Positions 1-9,202 are shown, counted from the first letter of the stretch. The stretch is DNA of 64,000 bases from Paenibacillus sp. FSL K6-1096 (GCF_037977055.1 NZ_CP150274.1:186001-250000), one strand, 5' to 3'. Program-made: numbers and translations. Notes: generated from the sequence alone by a model not told the origin.

Positions 1-1
1 G

Positions 2-1669
2 GTAGGCGTACTTGGCAGCAGTCTTGGGAATGCGCTTATGTCAATCGTCATGGCGTTTACGCTGATGGGCATGATTGAAGCCGTCATGAATAATGATTTG
101 CATTCACTCTATGGTGCATTAGGAGGAATAGGTATCCTAGCGCTGCTTGTAAGCGTCTTCTCTCCAATGTTCAGCTACGGATACCAAACCAGTGTCAAAA
201 AGAACATGGAGCGGCTCCGGCGGGAAGGCTACAACAAGCTGCTTCATCTGCCGATGAGCAAGATGGATTCCGTGTCCAAGGGAGATATCAGCTCCACGTT
301 AAACAATGACATTAACCGGGTGGAGCTGGCTTTTACCGAGCATACCACATCGGCTTGCTATACCATATTTCTCGGCCTGGGCTCGGTCCTGTCGATGTTC
401 GTACTGAACTGGAGATTTGCTGCTGTCCTGTTAATCTTAAGCATTGTCTCCTATGTGGTGAATACCACGCTCTCCAAGCGCATCCGGAAGGATAGCGATG
501 AACTGCAGCAGCAGCTGGGGACGGCAAGCCAGTCCTTCAGTGAATTGCTGTCGGGCGCCTTCGTCTTAAGATTATTTCCGGGAGCAGCCAGATTCCGGCA
601 GAGGTTCGGGCAGGACAGCCTGAAAGTGGCGCGGTTATCAACATCTCTGGCCAAGAAGAGCGGGTGGCTGGAGGCCATCAATTATCTGGTGAACTTCTTA
701 AGCTTTGGCGGTGTTATTGCCATTGGAGCGATGCTTGTCCTGGAGAAAAGTGTAACCATCGAGAAGGTTGTAGCTATCGTTCAATTGCAGACCAATATTA
801 ACTTCGCCTTTAATCAGTGGAGCCGATTCATTGCCGGACTACAGGGAGCCTTGTCCAGCCAAGCCAGAATCAGCGGACTCATGACCAGTGAAACAGAGAT
901 TCTGTCCGGGGATTCTCTGAAGCTGGAGATGAAGCCGGAGATTCAGCTTACCAATCTTAGCTTTTCATATAACCGGCAGAATAGGGCGCTAAATGAGCTG
1001 AACCTAACCATACCTGCGGGAAGTACGGTTGCTTTTGTCGGCTTAAGCGGGTCAGGGAAAAGCACTCTGGCCAAGTTGATTATGGGTCTGTACATGGATT
1101 ATTCAGGTAGTCTCACCATTGGCGGAATGGAAGTAAAAGATTGGCCGGTACATCAGTTAAGAGAGCATGTCGCATTTGTTCCGCAGCATTCTTATATCTT
1201 TGAAGGAACTGTTGAGGATAATATAAGGGCGGGTAATGAATCGGCATCCATTGACGATGTAGTTCAGACAGCCAAGAAAGCGCAAATCCATGACTATATC
1301 ATGCAGCTGCCTGAAGGATATCAGACTAGGTTGAACGAGAACGGCCAACTGCTGTCTGGAGGACAAAAGCAGCGGATTGCGCTTGCCCGCATGTTTCTGA
1401 AGGATGCTCCGGTCATTGTGCTCGATGAACCAACCTCCGCGCTGGATAACAACACAGAGGGCTTGCTGCAGGAGGCTATTCAGGCCATGCCCGAGGGCAA
1501 GACAATTATTGTAATTGCTCACCGGCTGACTACCATCCAGCATGCGGACCAGATCTTTGTCATGAATCAAGGAGCTATAGCCGAATGTGGGACACACGCT
1601 GAACTGCTTCGATTAGAAGGATATTATAACAGGCTCTATACCGGGGGAATACAGAAGGGAGTGTCGTGA
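2..1669 (+). CDS. ABC transporter, fused membrane and ATPase domains (5' partial)
   Basis: Half-size ABC exporter (about 550 residues visible). Its N-terminal half has several hydrophobic segments of the ABC exporter membrane domain. Its C-terminal ATPase shows Walker A GLSGSGKST (around residue 335 from the first internal ATG), signature LSGGQKQR, Walker B VIVLDEP and H-loop IIVIAH. The reading frame is open back to base 2, reading GVLGSSLGNALM before the ATG at 38, so the true start almost certainly lies upstream of the window. Such proteins act as dimers that export lipids, drugs or peptides. The BtrH-like gene starts 4 bases after its stop, so the two are translationally linked. The cargo cannot be read from sequence; a peptide or natural product is a guess from context. 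Confidence 0.88.
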   Translation, partial: VGVLGSSLGNALMSIVMAFTLMGMIEAVMNNDLHSLYGALGGIGILALLVSVFSPMFSYGYQTSVKKNMERLRREGYNKLLHLPMSKMDSVSKGDISSTLNNDINRVELAFTEHTTSACYTIFLGLGSVLSMFVLNWRFAAVLLILSIVSYVVNTTLSKRIRKDSDELQQQLGTASQSFSELLSGAFVLRLFPGAARFRQRFGQDSLKVARLSTSLAKKSGWLEAINYLVNFLSFGGVIAIGAMLVLEKSVTIEKVVAIVQLQTNINFAFNQWSRFIAGLQGALSSQARISGLMTSETEILSGDSLKLEMKPEIQLTNLSFSYNRQNRALNELNLTIPAGSTVAFVGLSGSGKSTLAKLIMGLYMDYSGSLTIGGMEVKDWPVHQLREHVAFVPQHSYIFEGTVEDNIRAGNESASIDDVVQTAKKAQIHDYIMQLPEGYQTRLNENGQLLSGGQKQRIALARMFLKDAPVIVLDEPTSALDNNTEGLLQEAIQAMPEGKTIIVIAHRLTTIQHADQIFVMNQGAIAECGTHAELLRLEGYYNRLYTGGIQKGVS

Positions 1670-1673
1670 ATCT

Positions 1674-2696
1674 ATGGTTACACCACAAGCGGTGAAGCTT
1701 CCATTAGGAGAAGCTCCGATTAACGGATACCAGCACCTGGCGTACAGGTTGTCCGTTATGGCCCTGCATCCGGATTTCTATAATTGGTTCTACTGCAACT
1801 ATATTCAGTTAGCACTTGTAAGGGGATCTTTACCTATCCCCAGACTGGACTTCTATGAATTCCAAAAAATTAGCCCGTTAATGAGAGAAATATATGTTCC
1901 CAAATCCATAATCACAGGTTATACCTCCTTGATTCCATTTCTTCAGGACCGGATGGAGGAAGAGAAATATATCATTACCTTTGTGAATGAATATTATATC
2001 CCGGATCGGGTGTGTTATGAGAAGCGCCATAATGCACATGATCTATTCCTGTACGGCTATGATGCGCAGCAGGATAAATTCTACACTGCAGGTTACAACG
2101 AGCGATTTGCTTACAGCACCGGCGAAGTTAGCGGGGGCTTGCTGGAACAGGCACTTCTCCAATTCGGCCAGTCCAGGGGCAGCTTAACACAATGGGTAGA
2201 TGGAATGCATTTGCTGGATGTAAGAGCTTCGGCTGAATTTGAATTTGACCTAAACATTGTGATAGAGCAATTAGAAGAGTATGTATACTGCCGGGATTCG
2301 TCCAAGCGCTTCCGGATGTTCGACAACCCCAAGCAGTATTATTCATTCGGGCTGGCCGTTTACGACGGGATTGTTGAATACTTACGCAATATACGCAAGC
2401 ATGGGATAGACGTGAGAATATTCCACATCCTGTATGAGCATAAAAAAGTTATGCATGACCGGTTGCTCTTCCTGGTCGAGAAACAGGGCATTCCACTATC
2501 CAAATATGATATTGCAGATTACGAGCAGTTGGTCCAGCAGTCCTTGTCGCTGCGGAATCTCTGTCTGCGGCTGGAAATGGAGAACGAACAGGAAATCTTG
2601 AATCGCATGATCATGATGGTCGAGACCCTCAAGGAGAAAGAGAAGCCGCTGCTCCAAGGGATTCTGAACGATTTGCATGTAGTACAACATAATTAA
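1674..2696 (+). CDS. BtrH N-terminal-like protein of unknown function
   Basis: A 340-residue soluble protein without signal peptide or membrane segments. I recognise it only weakly. The early Cys in the stretch NWFYCNYIQL and the later HDLFLYGYDAQQDKFY resemble the BtrH N-terminal fold (butirosin biosynthesis protein H, a cysteine-peptidase-like acyltransferase fold), in which a conserved Cys and an HxxxxYGYD motif form the core. Proteins of this type occur in peptide and natural-product clusters. It sits between a fused ABC exporter and a separate ABC ATPase/permease pair, which fits a biosynthesis-plus-export role. No typical precursor peptide or synthetase lies nearby in this window. The coding call is firm; the family call is tentative. 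Confidence 0.6.
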   Translation: MVTPQAVKLPLGEAPINGYQHLAYRLSVMALHPDFYNWFYCNYIQLALVRGSLPIPRLDFYEFQKISPLMREIYVPKSIITGYTSLIPFLQDRMEEEKYIITFVNEYYIPDRVCYEKRHNAHDLFLYGYDAQQDKFYTAGYNERFAYSTGEVSGGLLEQALLQFGQSRGSLTQWVDGMHLLDVRASAEFEFDLNIVIEQLEEYVYCRDSSKRFRMFDNPKQYYSFGLAVYDGIVEYLRNIRKHGIDVRIFHILYEHKKVMHDRLLFLVEKQGIPLSKYDIADYEQLVQQSLSLRNLCLRLEMENEQEILNRMIMMVETLKEKEKPLLQGILNDLHVVQHN

Positions 2697-2807
2697 AAAA
2701 ATTCTCTACAACCCCTCCACCAAAAGCCGGTGTTATCCTTAACTAAAACTACAAGAAGGTGTGTGTTAAAGATCACAACGGAAAATCAAAGGATAGAATC
2801 TGGCAGA

Positions 2808-3560
2808 ATGGAGTTACTTGTAGAGAACTTAGAAAAAAGCTTCGGCGATAAGCAGGTATTGACGGGTGCGGATTTGGTATTTGAGCAGGGGAAGATTTAC
2901 GGACTGCTTGGCCGCAACGGAGCCGGAAAAACGACATTGTTCAATTGCTTAAGCGGGGAAATACAAGCGGATCGCGGAGGGTTCAAGCTGGTACAGGGCA
3001 ATACCTGCCGCGAATTGCAGCCGGAGGATGTGGGTTATGTGTATTCACTGCCCATTTTGCCGGAATTTCTGACCGGATATGAATTTATCCGTTTTTATAT
3101 TGATGTGAATCAGGCGGCGGTGGCAGACCGGGGCGGAGATATAGACGCACTATTCGACTTGATGTCTATTGAACAGAGTGACCGCCACAAGCTGATTAAG
3201 CACTATTCACATGGAATGAAAAACAAACTGCAAATGCTGCTCGTTCTGCTCATGCGGCCTCCTGTCATTCTCCTGGATGAACCGCTGACTTCGCTTGATG
3301 TTGTCGTTGCCTTAGAGATGAAGCAGCTATTACGGAAAATGAAAGAGGATCATGTGCTGATTTTCTCCACGCATATCCTGCAACTGGCCGCCGATTTATG
3401 CGATGAGCTGGCCCTGCTTCATCGAGGCAAGCTGACGCGCGTATCAGCCGGGTTGCTGAAACAGCCGGATTTTGAGCAGCAGGTGATTGAGTTATTGAGT
3501 GAAGATGACGCCAATGAACCCGGAAAAGGGGAGGTGGATGCCCATGACGGAGATGCTTAA
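2808..3560 (+). CDS. ABC transporter ATP-binding protein
   Basis: Stand-alone ABC ATPase of about 250 residues, with Walker A GRNGAGKTT near residue 40, a degenerate signature YSHGMKNKLQ and Walker B VILLDEP followed by a switch His (FSTHIL). It is similar to ATPases of ABC-2 type export or immunity systems. The start at 2808 (MELLVENLEKSFGDK) is where family similarity begins. The frame is open upstream to an ATG at 2730, but that extension (rich in basic and Thr residues) has no family resemblance. The ribosome site before 2808 is weak, so a start between 2730 and 2808 remains possible. It overlaps the following permease gene by 17 bases, indicating a two-component transporter. Confidence 0.85.
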   Translation: MELLVENLEKSFGDKQVLTGADLVFEQGKIYGLLGRNGAGKTTLFNCLSGEIQADRGGFKLVQGNTCRELQPEDVGYVYSLPILPEFLTGYEFIRFYIDVNQAAVADRGGDIDALFDLMSIEQSDRHKLIKHYSHGMKNKLQMLLVLLMRPPVILLDEPLTSLDVVVALEMKQLLRKMKEDHVLIFSTHILQLAADLCDELALLHRGKLTRVSAGLLKQPDFEQQVIELLSEDDANEPGKGEVDAHDGDA

Positions 3561-5154
3561 TACCATTGTCCGCATGTGGCAGCTGCAGCTGGCGATCTTG
3601 GTGAACAAGCTGATCTTTTATACCCTGCGGTTGCCTGTAATCGGGGGGATGGTTCCAGAGCAGGCGTATGGGGCTGTGCGGGCCAAGCGGCGGGCTGGCG
3701 GAATCGCCATCATTCTGATCCTGTTGGGCGGTTTAGCTGAGAGCTTGCTCTATTTCGGAGTGCTGCTTGCATTGCCAATAGCTCTGTGGGCAGACGATTG
3801 GACAGCGGAGGAACGGCAAGCTTTGTTTATTCATATGTATTTCTGCATGAGCGTCGTACTGGCAGGAGTATCAAGTGCAAAGGTGCTGGAATCGAGTAAA
3901 ATGAAATACACGGCTGTCCGGCTGATGCGGATTGCGCCTACAAGGTATATGCGGGCCGTCCTGGCTAACCGCTATGTGACTTTTCTGGTGTATCAAGGGA
4001 TAGCCATGATGGTGATTGCCGGCAGCTTAGGCATTTCGGTGGGGCAGACTCTTATGCTGGTTGGCGCTGTGACCCTGTGGAGGGTATTATGTGAACTGCT
4101 GCATTTGCAGCTCTTCCGGAATTCCCAGATCATACTGGTGAAAAAGACAGGGCTCATCTCACTGGTCATGCTGATCACTCTTGCTGCGGCTTATCTGCCA
4201 CTCACAGGATTGGATATCCCATTGTTTGGTGCCGCTGTCCTCAGTCAACCGCTGCTTCTGGCAGTGCTGCTGCTCAGCGGCATGACCGCCGGGTATGTAC
4301 TGCTGCAAAGAACGAATTATACGGATGCGGTAAGAGCGGTGACAAGCTATGATGATCCGCTGTTAAACATGGAACGGTTGATGATGGAGATTCAGCACAA
4401 AAGTGCCCAGGTTCAGGCGGATCACACCAGCGATAGTAATGGGCCTCTTCCTGTTGCGGGTAAGAGGGGTTACGCTTACCTGCACTCCGTATTTGTTAAA
4501 CGACATAAGGGACTTGTAACCACGCCTTTCCATAAAAGGTTAGTGATTATTAGTGTGATCGGTGTCCTTTTAGCGCTTTCCGCACTGATCTTTGCCGATC
4601 ACCTGAATGTTACACAGCTTGAACGGTATGTAGCTTGTATCATTCTGGCGATGTTTCAATTGACGATGGGCAATCAGCTGTGCCGGATGCTGTTTCATCA
4701 CTGTGATCTGCCGCTGCTGCGCTATTCCTTCTACCGGAGGGATGCAGTGCAGCATTTCCGCTTGCGCCTGCGGTGGCTGCTGGGGCGGAATATGCTGATC
4801 GGCGCAGGCCTGGCGGCTGTACTAAGTGTGTTTATCCTGAACATCACAGACGGGAAGTTCCATTCAATCCTTCTTCCGGTATGGCTGCTAACGCTGGCGT
4901 TGTCGGTGTTTTTCTCGGTGTATCATTTACTGCTGTATTATCTGCTCCAGCCTTACACCTCAGACATGACGACGGGTAACCCCTGGTTCACTCTGCTGAA
5001 TAGCCTCGGATCAATAGGATTCCTTATAGCCTTCCTGCTGCGCCCGGACCCATGGAGTTTAGCGGTTACCATTGCACTGCTCGCTGTCATTTATTTCATT
5101 AGCGCATTTCCGCTGATCGCAAGGCATGGAGCAGGGCGGTTTAGCCTGAAATAA
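3544..5154 (+). CDS. ABC transporter permease, large multi-spanning
   Basis: A 536-residue integral membrane protein with about ten to twelve predicted spans in two blocks, separated by a hydrophilic stretch around residues 275-330. It is the likely membrane partner of the preceding ATPase. I chose the ATG at 3544 because GGAGG lies 9 bases upstream inside the end of the ATPase gene; ATGs at 3499 and 3538 are in frame but badly spaced. It matches no named transporter closely enough to give a substrate. It ends the four-gene export cassette. Confidence 0.8.
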   Translation: MTEMLNTIVRMWQLQLAILVNKLIFYTLRLPVIGGMVPEQAYGAVRAKRRAGGIAIILILLGGLAESLLYFGVLLALPIALWADDWTAEERQALFIHMYFCMSVVLAGVSSAKVLESSKMKYTAVRLMRIAPTRYMRAVLANRYVTFLVYQGIAMMVIAGSLGISVGQTLMLVGAVTLWRVLCELLHLQLFRNSQIILVKKTGLISLVMLITLAAAYLPLTGLDIPLFGAAVLSQPLLLAVLLLSGMTAGYVLLQRTNYTDAVRAVTSYDDPLLNMERLMMEIQHKSAQVQADHTSDSNGPLPVAGKRGYAYLHSVFVKRHKGLVTTPFHKRLVIISVIGVLLALSALIFADHLNVTQLERYVACIILAMFQLTMGNQLCRMLFHHCDLPLLRYSFYRRDAVQHFRLRLRWLLGRNMLIGAGLAAVLSVFILNITDGKFHSILLPVWLLTLALSVFFSVYHLLLYYLLQPYTSDMTTGNPWFTLLNSLGSIGFLIAFLLRPDPWSLAVTIALLAVIYFISAFPLIARHGAGRFSLK

Positions 5155-5231
5155 TATACGATCCCACCCAAGCAAGATGCGAAGTAACTACATATGTTAT
5201 TTTGAATTTATTTGCAGAGGAGGGTTAATTT

Positions 5232-5345
5232 ATGAGTGAAAATGTTGGGGGTGTCGGCCATCACCCTGTTGGGTTTACATCTACAGCTGCGATTCTAGTT
5301 CTTTATATCTTACTGGTTATTATTCTTAGTGCATGCTTTGTCTAA
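5232..5345 (+). CDS. YjcZ-like small membrane protein (37 aa)
   Basis: A 37-codon gene with a good ribosome site (GAGGAGGG, spacing about 7). It has a Gly/His-containing N-terminus and one C-terminal hydrophobic helix, ILVLYILLVIILSACFV. This layout matches the YjcZ-type small sporulation proteins of Bacillales (Gly-rich head, then a FxLIVVLFILLIIV-like helix). A strong terminator follows 25 bases after the stop. It could instead be a peptide handled by the preceding ABC cassette, but no leader with a double-Gly processing site is visible, so the YjcZ assignment is preferred. Confidence 0.6.
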   Translation: MSENVGGVGHHPVGFTSTAAILVLYILLVIILSACFV

Positions 5346-5370
5346 ATTCATATCATTTGGGCCAATGAAA

Positions 5371-5406
5371 AGCCCGTCAACCTGAACAGGTCGGCGGGCT
5401 CTTTTT
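5371..5406 (+). terminator. Rho-independent terminator after the mini-protein gene
   Basis: AGCCCG pairs with CGGGCT, with AACCTG/CAGGT pairing inside, followed by a run of T. It separates the ABC export cassette from the resistance cassette. Confidence 0.85.
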
Positions 5407-5413
5407 GTATTAA

Positions 5414-5457
5414 TAACGAACATCGTTCTTGACGAACACTGTTCGTTATGTTATAAA
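5414..5457 (+). promoter_or_regulatory. SigA promoter with TetR-type palindromic operators
   Basis: A -35 TTGACG (5429-5434) and -10 TATAAA (5452-5457) are separated by exactly 17 bp. The spacer and its upstream flank hold CGAAC/GTTCG half-sites. CGAACACTGTTCG (5433-5445) is a perfect palindrome around one base, and the outer arms TAACGAACA (5414-5422) and TGTTCGTTA (5440-5448) are perfectly complementary. A repressor bound here would block RNA polymerase. The TetR gene at the end of the operon is the obvious candidate; this is inference. Confidence 0.75.
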
Positions 5458-5510
5458 TGTATCAACTTTACTAATTCATACGCTTATTTAGGGAAAGGAG
5501 GAGAGCGTGT

Positions 5511-6932
5511 ATGTCAGATACAAATAATAGCCACAGTATGCAGGCAGCCTTTTCCTTAAAGCAGATATTGCCCATCCTTCTCGCAGTGGCATCAGGGATG
5601 TTCCTGGTGATCTTAGACAGCACCATCATGAATGTGGCTGTACCGAAATTAGTGAATGCCTTCGATACCAATCTTAGTACGATTCAGTGGGTCATAACGG
5701 CGTATACCTTGTCTTTATCGGCAGTCATTCCGCTCGCTGGCTGGTTCTCTGACCGTTTCTCGCCCAAACGGATGTTTATGATCAGCATTGTGTTATTTGT
5801 GCTCGCTTCTGTGTTGTGTGCAATGGCAACCACTCCTGGTCAGCTTATCGTTTTCCGCATTATTCAAGGTTTGGGCGGGGGCATGGTGGCTCCCATCGGA
5901 ATTGCTACGGTATTCATGGTCGCTCCACCTGACAAAAGAGGATCTGTGATGGGCATTCTCGGTATCCCGATGCTGCTTGCTCCCATTCTGGGACCTTTAT
6001 TGTCGGGCTGGCTGATCGAGTACATCAATTGGCACTGGATTTTTTTCATCAACGTGCCGGTTGGCATTTTGGCTTTACTGATGGCTTGGAGGTACTTACC
6101 TGCATCGGGTGCAAAAGCCAACAACAAGCTGGATGTAATCGGGGCACTTTTGGCTCCGGTTGCCTTTACTTCCATTGTGTTTGCTGTACATCAAGCAGGA
6201 GAGAAGGGGTGGTCTAATCTATGGACGTTAGCTCCTCTGGCAGGGGGCCTGGTTATACTGGCCATCTTTATCTGGAATGAGCTTAGGCAAAAGCATCCAC
6301 TGCTGGAGCTGCGGGTATTCCGCTCGCCTACCTTTGTACATGGTATTTCTGTCGCCTGGCTGAATCAGATCGCTTTATTCGGAAGTATTCTTTTATTCCC
6401 CCTGTATCTCCAGCAAGTGAGGGGGCTAACGCCTCTTGAGGCTGGATTATATGTGATCCCGCAAGCCCTGTTATCCACAGTCGGGATTAATGCCGGCGGC
6501 CGGTTGTTTGACCGTTTCGGTGTCCGCCCGGTCGCCGTCATGGGTATTCTGTCACTTTGCGGGTCCTTACTTGCTCTGACGCAGATTGATGCCCATACCA
6601 GTACGTTATACATCATTTGCAGCTTTGCTTTTGCTGGGCTTGGGCAAGGATTAACGATGATGCAGATCAATACCCATGTCCTCAGATCAGCTCCCAAGGA
6701 ATTAATCAGCCGTGTCACACCCATAACGACTTCAGCCCAGCAAATCATGTCCTCCTTCGGCGTTACTATCACGATGGCTTTTCTGACCAAGCAAATCAGG
6801 GGACTTCCCGCACAGCATTCATTCGATCAATTAGGTCATGCCTTCGGCTCCACATTCTGGATTACTTTAGGCTTTGCAGTTAGCGCATTGATTTTATCTT
6901 TGTTTTTTGCAGGCAAGAAGCAGGTTTCTTAA
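5511..6932 (+). CDS. DHA2-family (EmrB/QacA-type) MFS multidrug efflux transporter
   Basis: A 473-residue, roughly 14-helix major facilitator. It begins with the DHA2 signature LDSTIMNVAVPKL in helix 1 and NLSTIQWVITAYTLSLSA in helix 2, followed by motif A-like GWFSDRFSPKRMF. This family exports lipophilic drugs and antibiotics by proton antiport. AGGAGG lies upstream of the ATG with good spacing. It is the first gene of a three-gene cassette with a TetX-like monooxygenase and a TetR regulator, under the palindromic promoter at 5414-5457. Drug specificity cannot be read from sequence. Confidence 0.92.
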   Translation: MSDTNNSHSMQAAFSLKQILPILLAVASGMFLVILDSTIMNVAVPKLVNAFDTNLSTIQWVITAYTLSLSAVIPLAGWFSDRFSPKRMFMISIVLFVLASVLCAMATTPGQLIVFRIIQGLGGGMVAPIGIATVFMVAPPDKRGSVMGILGIPMLLAPILGPLLSGWLIEYINWHWIFFINVPVGILALLMAWRYLPASGAKANNKLDVIGALLAPVAFTSIVFAVHQAGEKGWSNLWTLAPLAGGLVILAIFIWNELRQKHPLLELRVFRSPTFVHGISVAWLNQIALFGSILLFPLYLQQVRGLTPLEAGLYVIPQALLSTVGINAGGRLFDRFGVRPVAVMGILSLCGSLLALTQIDAHTSTLYIICSFAFAGLGQGLTMMQINTHVLRSAPKELISRVTPITTSAQQIMSSFGVTITMAFLTKQIRGLPAQHSFDQLGHAFGSTFWITLGFAVSALILSLFFAGKKQVS

Positions 6933-6968
6933 GAAAAAAACTATCTATACAAAAGGAGATGTCTACAC

Positions 6969-8141
6969 ATGACAACTGTTCATTCTACCGGACAACGCAA
7001 GATCGCCATTATTGGAGGGGGACCAGGGGGGCTAACGCTTGCCCTGATTCTGCAGCAGCATGGTATTTCTTCGATCGTTTACGAGCGTGAGCATGAGGAT
7101 CTTAGCCATGAACGCGGAGGCTCGTTAGATATCCATGAAGAATCCGGGCAGCTCGCTTTGAAGGAGGCGGGATTATATGAGGCTTTTCTGCAAGCCGCAC
7201 GGTTTGAAGGCGAAGACTTCCGGCTCATGGATAAGACGGGGACCCTATACCTGGATGAAGTGGCCGATGAAGAGAGTCCGGAAGGGCAGAGACGCCCGGA
7301 GATTGACCGTGGTGTGCTGTGTGACTTGCTTTTAAGCAAATTAGATCCGGCTACTATACAATATGGCTATAAACTGGAGAAGGCTATACCTCTGGGAGAA
7401 GGCAAGACGGAGCTTCATTTTGAGAATGGACATACCGCTGTGGCTGATCTTGTCATTGGTGCGGACGGTGCCTTTTCCCGTGTTCGTCCTCTGCTCTCGG
7501 ATACAGATGTGGAATATTCAGGTCTGACGATGCTGGAGCTTAATGTGATTGCCGCCGATCACCCGGACTTAGCAGCATTCAATGCTCGTGGCAAGATGTT
7601 CGCGCTGGATGATCACAAAGGGATTCTGGGCCAGTTGAACGGCAATGGGAGGATCAAAGTATATGCGAGCTTCAAGGTCGGCCGGGACTGGTTAGATGAC
7701 ATTCGAAATGATAAGCCACAGGAGATAAAGGCAAAGCTGCTTGAGCTGTTTCACGATTGGAGTGAGCCGCTTAAGAATTATATCCGGTATGCGGAAGATG
7801 CGGTGGTACCCAGACGGATCTACATGCTGCCAGTCGGGTTTCGCTGGGAACGCAGCGCTGGTGTCACGTTGATTGGAGATGCAGCACATGTCATGTCTCC
7901 TTTTGCCGGAGAAGGAGTGAATCTTGCAATGCTGGATGCGCTGGAGCTGGCGCTGGCCATAGTAAGGAACGAGCAGACCTCTGTGGCGATTGAAGAATAT
8001 GAGGAGAAAATGTTCCAGTATGCCTCAGAGAAAGCGTATGTGTCTAACGAAAATCTCATCCTCAGCTTCTCAGAGAATGCGGCTCCAAAATTTGCTGCAC
8101 TCATGCAATCTTATCAAGATCAGTATGACCAGCAAGACTGA
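6969..8141 (+). CDS. FAD-dependent monooxygenase, TetX-like
   Basis: A 390-residue class A flavin monooxygenase. It has the N-terminal Rossmann motif GGGPGGLTLAL (residues about 16-26), the mid-protein DG-type motif GADGAFSRVRPLL and the C-terminal GD motif LIGDAAHVMSPFAGEGVNLAMLDALELA-like segment. That last segment closely resembles Tet(X) tetracycline-inactivating enzymes, but many uncharacterised hydroxylases of small aromatic or polyketide compounds share it. RBS AAAAGGAGA is 9 bases from the start. It lies 36 bases after the MFS pump gene, so modification and export of the same toxic compound is plausible. Activity on tetracyclines is not shown by sequence. Confidence 0.85.
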   Translation: MTTVHSTGQRKIAIIGGGPGGLTLALILQQHGISSIVYEREHEDLSHERGGSLDIHEESGQLALKEAGLYEAFLQAARFEGEDFRLMDKTGTLYLDEVADEESPEGQRRPEIDRGVLCDLLLSKLDPATIQYGYKLEKAIPLGEGKTELHFENGHTAVADLVIGADGAFSRVRPLLSDTDVEYSGLTMLELNVIAADHPDLAAFNARGKMFALDDHKGILGQLNGNGRIKVYASFKVGRDWLDDIRNDKPQEIKAKLLELFHDWSEPLKNYIRYAEDAVVPRRIYMLPVGFRWERSAGVTLIGDAAHVMSPFAGEGVNLAMLDALELALAIVRNEQTSVAIEEYEEKMFQYASEKAYVSNENLILSFSENAAPKFAALMQSYQDQYDQQD

Positions 8142-8195
8142 GGTTATCTTCCGCGGTATATTTACTATTGGCTTCCGGCATGTTATAAGAAAAGT

Positions 8196-8873
8196 ATGAT
8201 GAAACCTAAACGTGAAATTGTGAGCCGCCGTAACCGGCCAGCCAAAGAACCCCTTAGTCATGAAATCATTGTCAAGACGGCGTATGAGCTGCTGAAGCAG
8301 GAAGGAACCTCCGGCATGAGCATGAGGAAGGTAGCCAAGCAACTGGACACTGGACCTTCCTCCCTGTATGTTTACGTTAAAAATCTGCAGGAATTGAGCT
8401 CCTATGTGCTTGACCTGGGTCTCGGTGAGTTGAACCTGCCTGAGCTTACGGAAGAGAACTGGAAGGAGCAGTTATTTCAAGCACTCCATGCTTATGCAGA
8501 GCTGCTTATCGGACAACCCGGATTAGCCGAGCTGTCTTTGCAGACGATTCCTATTGGGAATAATGCCTTTCGTCTGAATGAGTATTTACTTAACGTCCTG
8601 CAAAAGGGCGGAATCAACTCTACGTCTGCTGCCTGGGGAACAGATCTGCTGCTCCTGTATGTGTCTTCTATTGCATTAGAGAAGGCTAAGAGAGCAAACG
8701 GACTGATGGCCACTGCCCAGAGTTACTATAATGATGCAGATCCGGTACGTTTTCCGTTGATGAACAGTCTGAAGACCGATTTATTCTCGGGGGATACCGC
8801 CTCCAAGGAAAGATTCTTCTGGGCAATCGAAGTGATACTCCAGGGGATATTGCACAAACAGCAGGATGGATAA
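8196..8873 (+). CDS. TetR/AcrR family regulator
   Basis: A 225-residue regulator. The N-terminal helix-turn-helix spans about residues 22-65 (HEIIVKTAYELL ... TGPSSLYVYVKNLQEL), and an all-helical C-terminal ligand domain follows. ATGs at 8196 and 8199 are adjacent; the ribosome site is poor, so expression probably depends on readthrough from the monooxygenase gene 54 bases upstream. It probably represses its own operon at the CGAAC/GTTCG palindromes (5414-5448), releasing them when the substrate of the pump or monooxygenase binds. Confidence 0.88.
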   Translation: MMKPKREIVSRRNRPAKEPLSHEIIVKTAYELLKQEGTSGMSMRKVAKQLDTGPSSLYVYVKNLQELSSYVLDLGLGELNLPELTEENWKEQLFQALHAYAELLIGQPGLAELSLQTIPIGNNAFRLNEYLLNVLQKGGINSTSAAWGTDLLLLYVSSIALEKAKRANGLMATAQSYYNDADPVRFPLMNSLKTDLFSGDTASKERFFWAIEVILQGILHKQQDG

Positions 8874-8982
8874 GGCCAACCGCTAGTACTACCGGGAATT
8901 TCTTGCATAAGCACCACGAGTTCATGGGAAAACTTCTATAGTGCACATAAACAGCATGACTTGATTTCCCAGGAGGTTAACT

Positions 8983-9171
8983 ATGACAACTCAGGACCCG
9001 AAGGAGCTTCTAAGGCATAAACACGAGCAGGACGAGGAGAAAAGACAGTTCACGAACTTTGCCCGGGCGGTATCTGCCGACGGAGAAGTGGAAGCTGGTC
9101 AGGAATTCAGCAACGACCGGCTGCCTGATGATCAGAACCGGATGAAATCGGTGGAGAACAGACGTACCTGA
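8983..9171 (+). CDS. Small hydrophilic hypothetical protein (62 aa)
   Basis: A 62-residue, highly charged protein rich in Glu, Asp, Arg and Gln, with no membrane segment. It has an excellent ribosome site (AGGAGG, spacing 7) and is followed by a clear terminator, which supports a real gene. I do not recognise the family. Composition resembles small spore- or stress-associated proteins of Bacillales, but that is only an impression. Confidence 0.6.
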   Translation: MTTQDPKELLRHKHEQDEEKRQFTNFARAVSADGEVEAGQEFSNDRLPDDQNRMKSVENRRT

Positions 9172-9202
9172 GCACCCGGACAAACCTAAGCATCGCGAAG
9201 AA

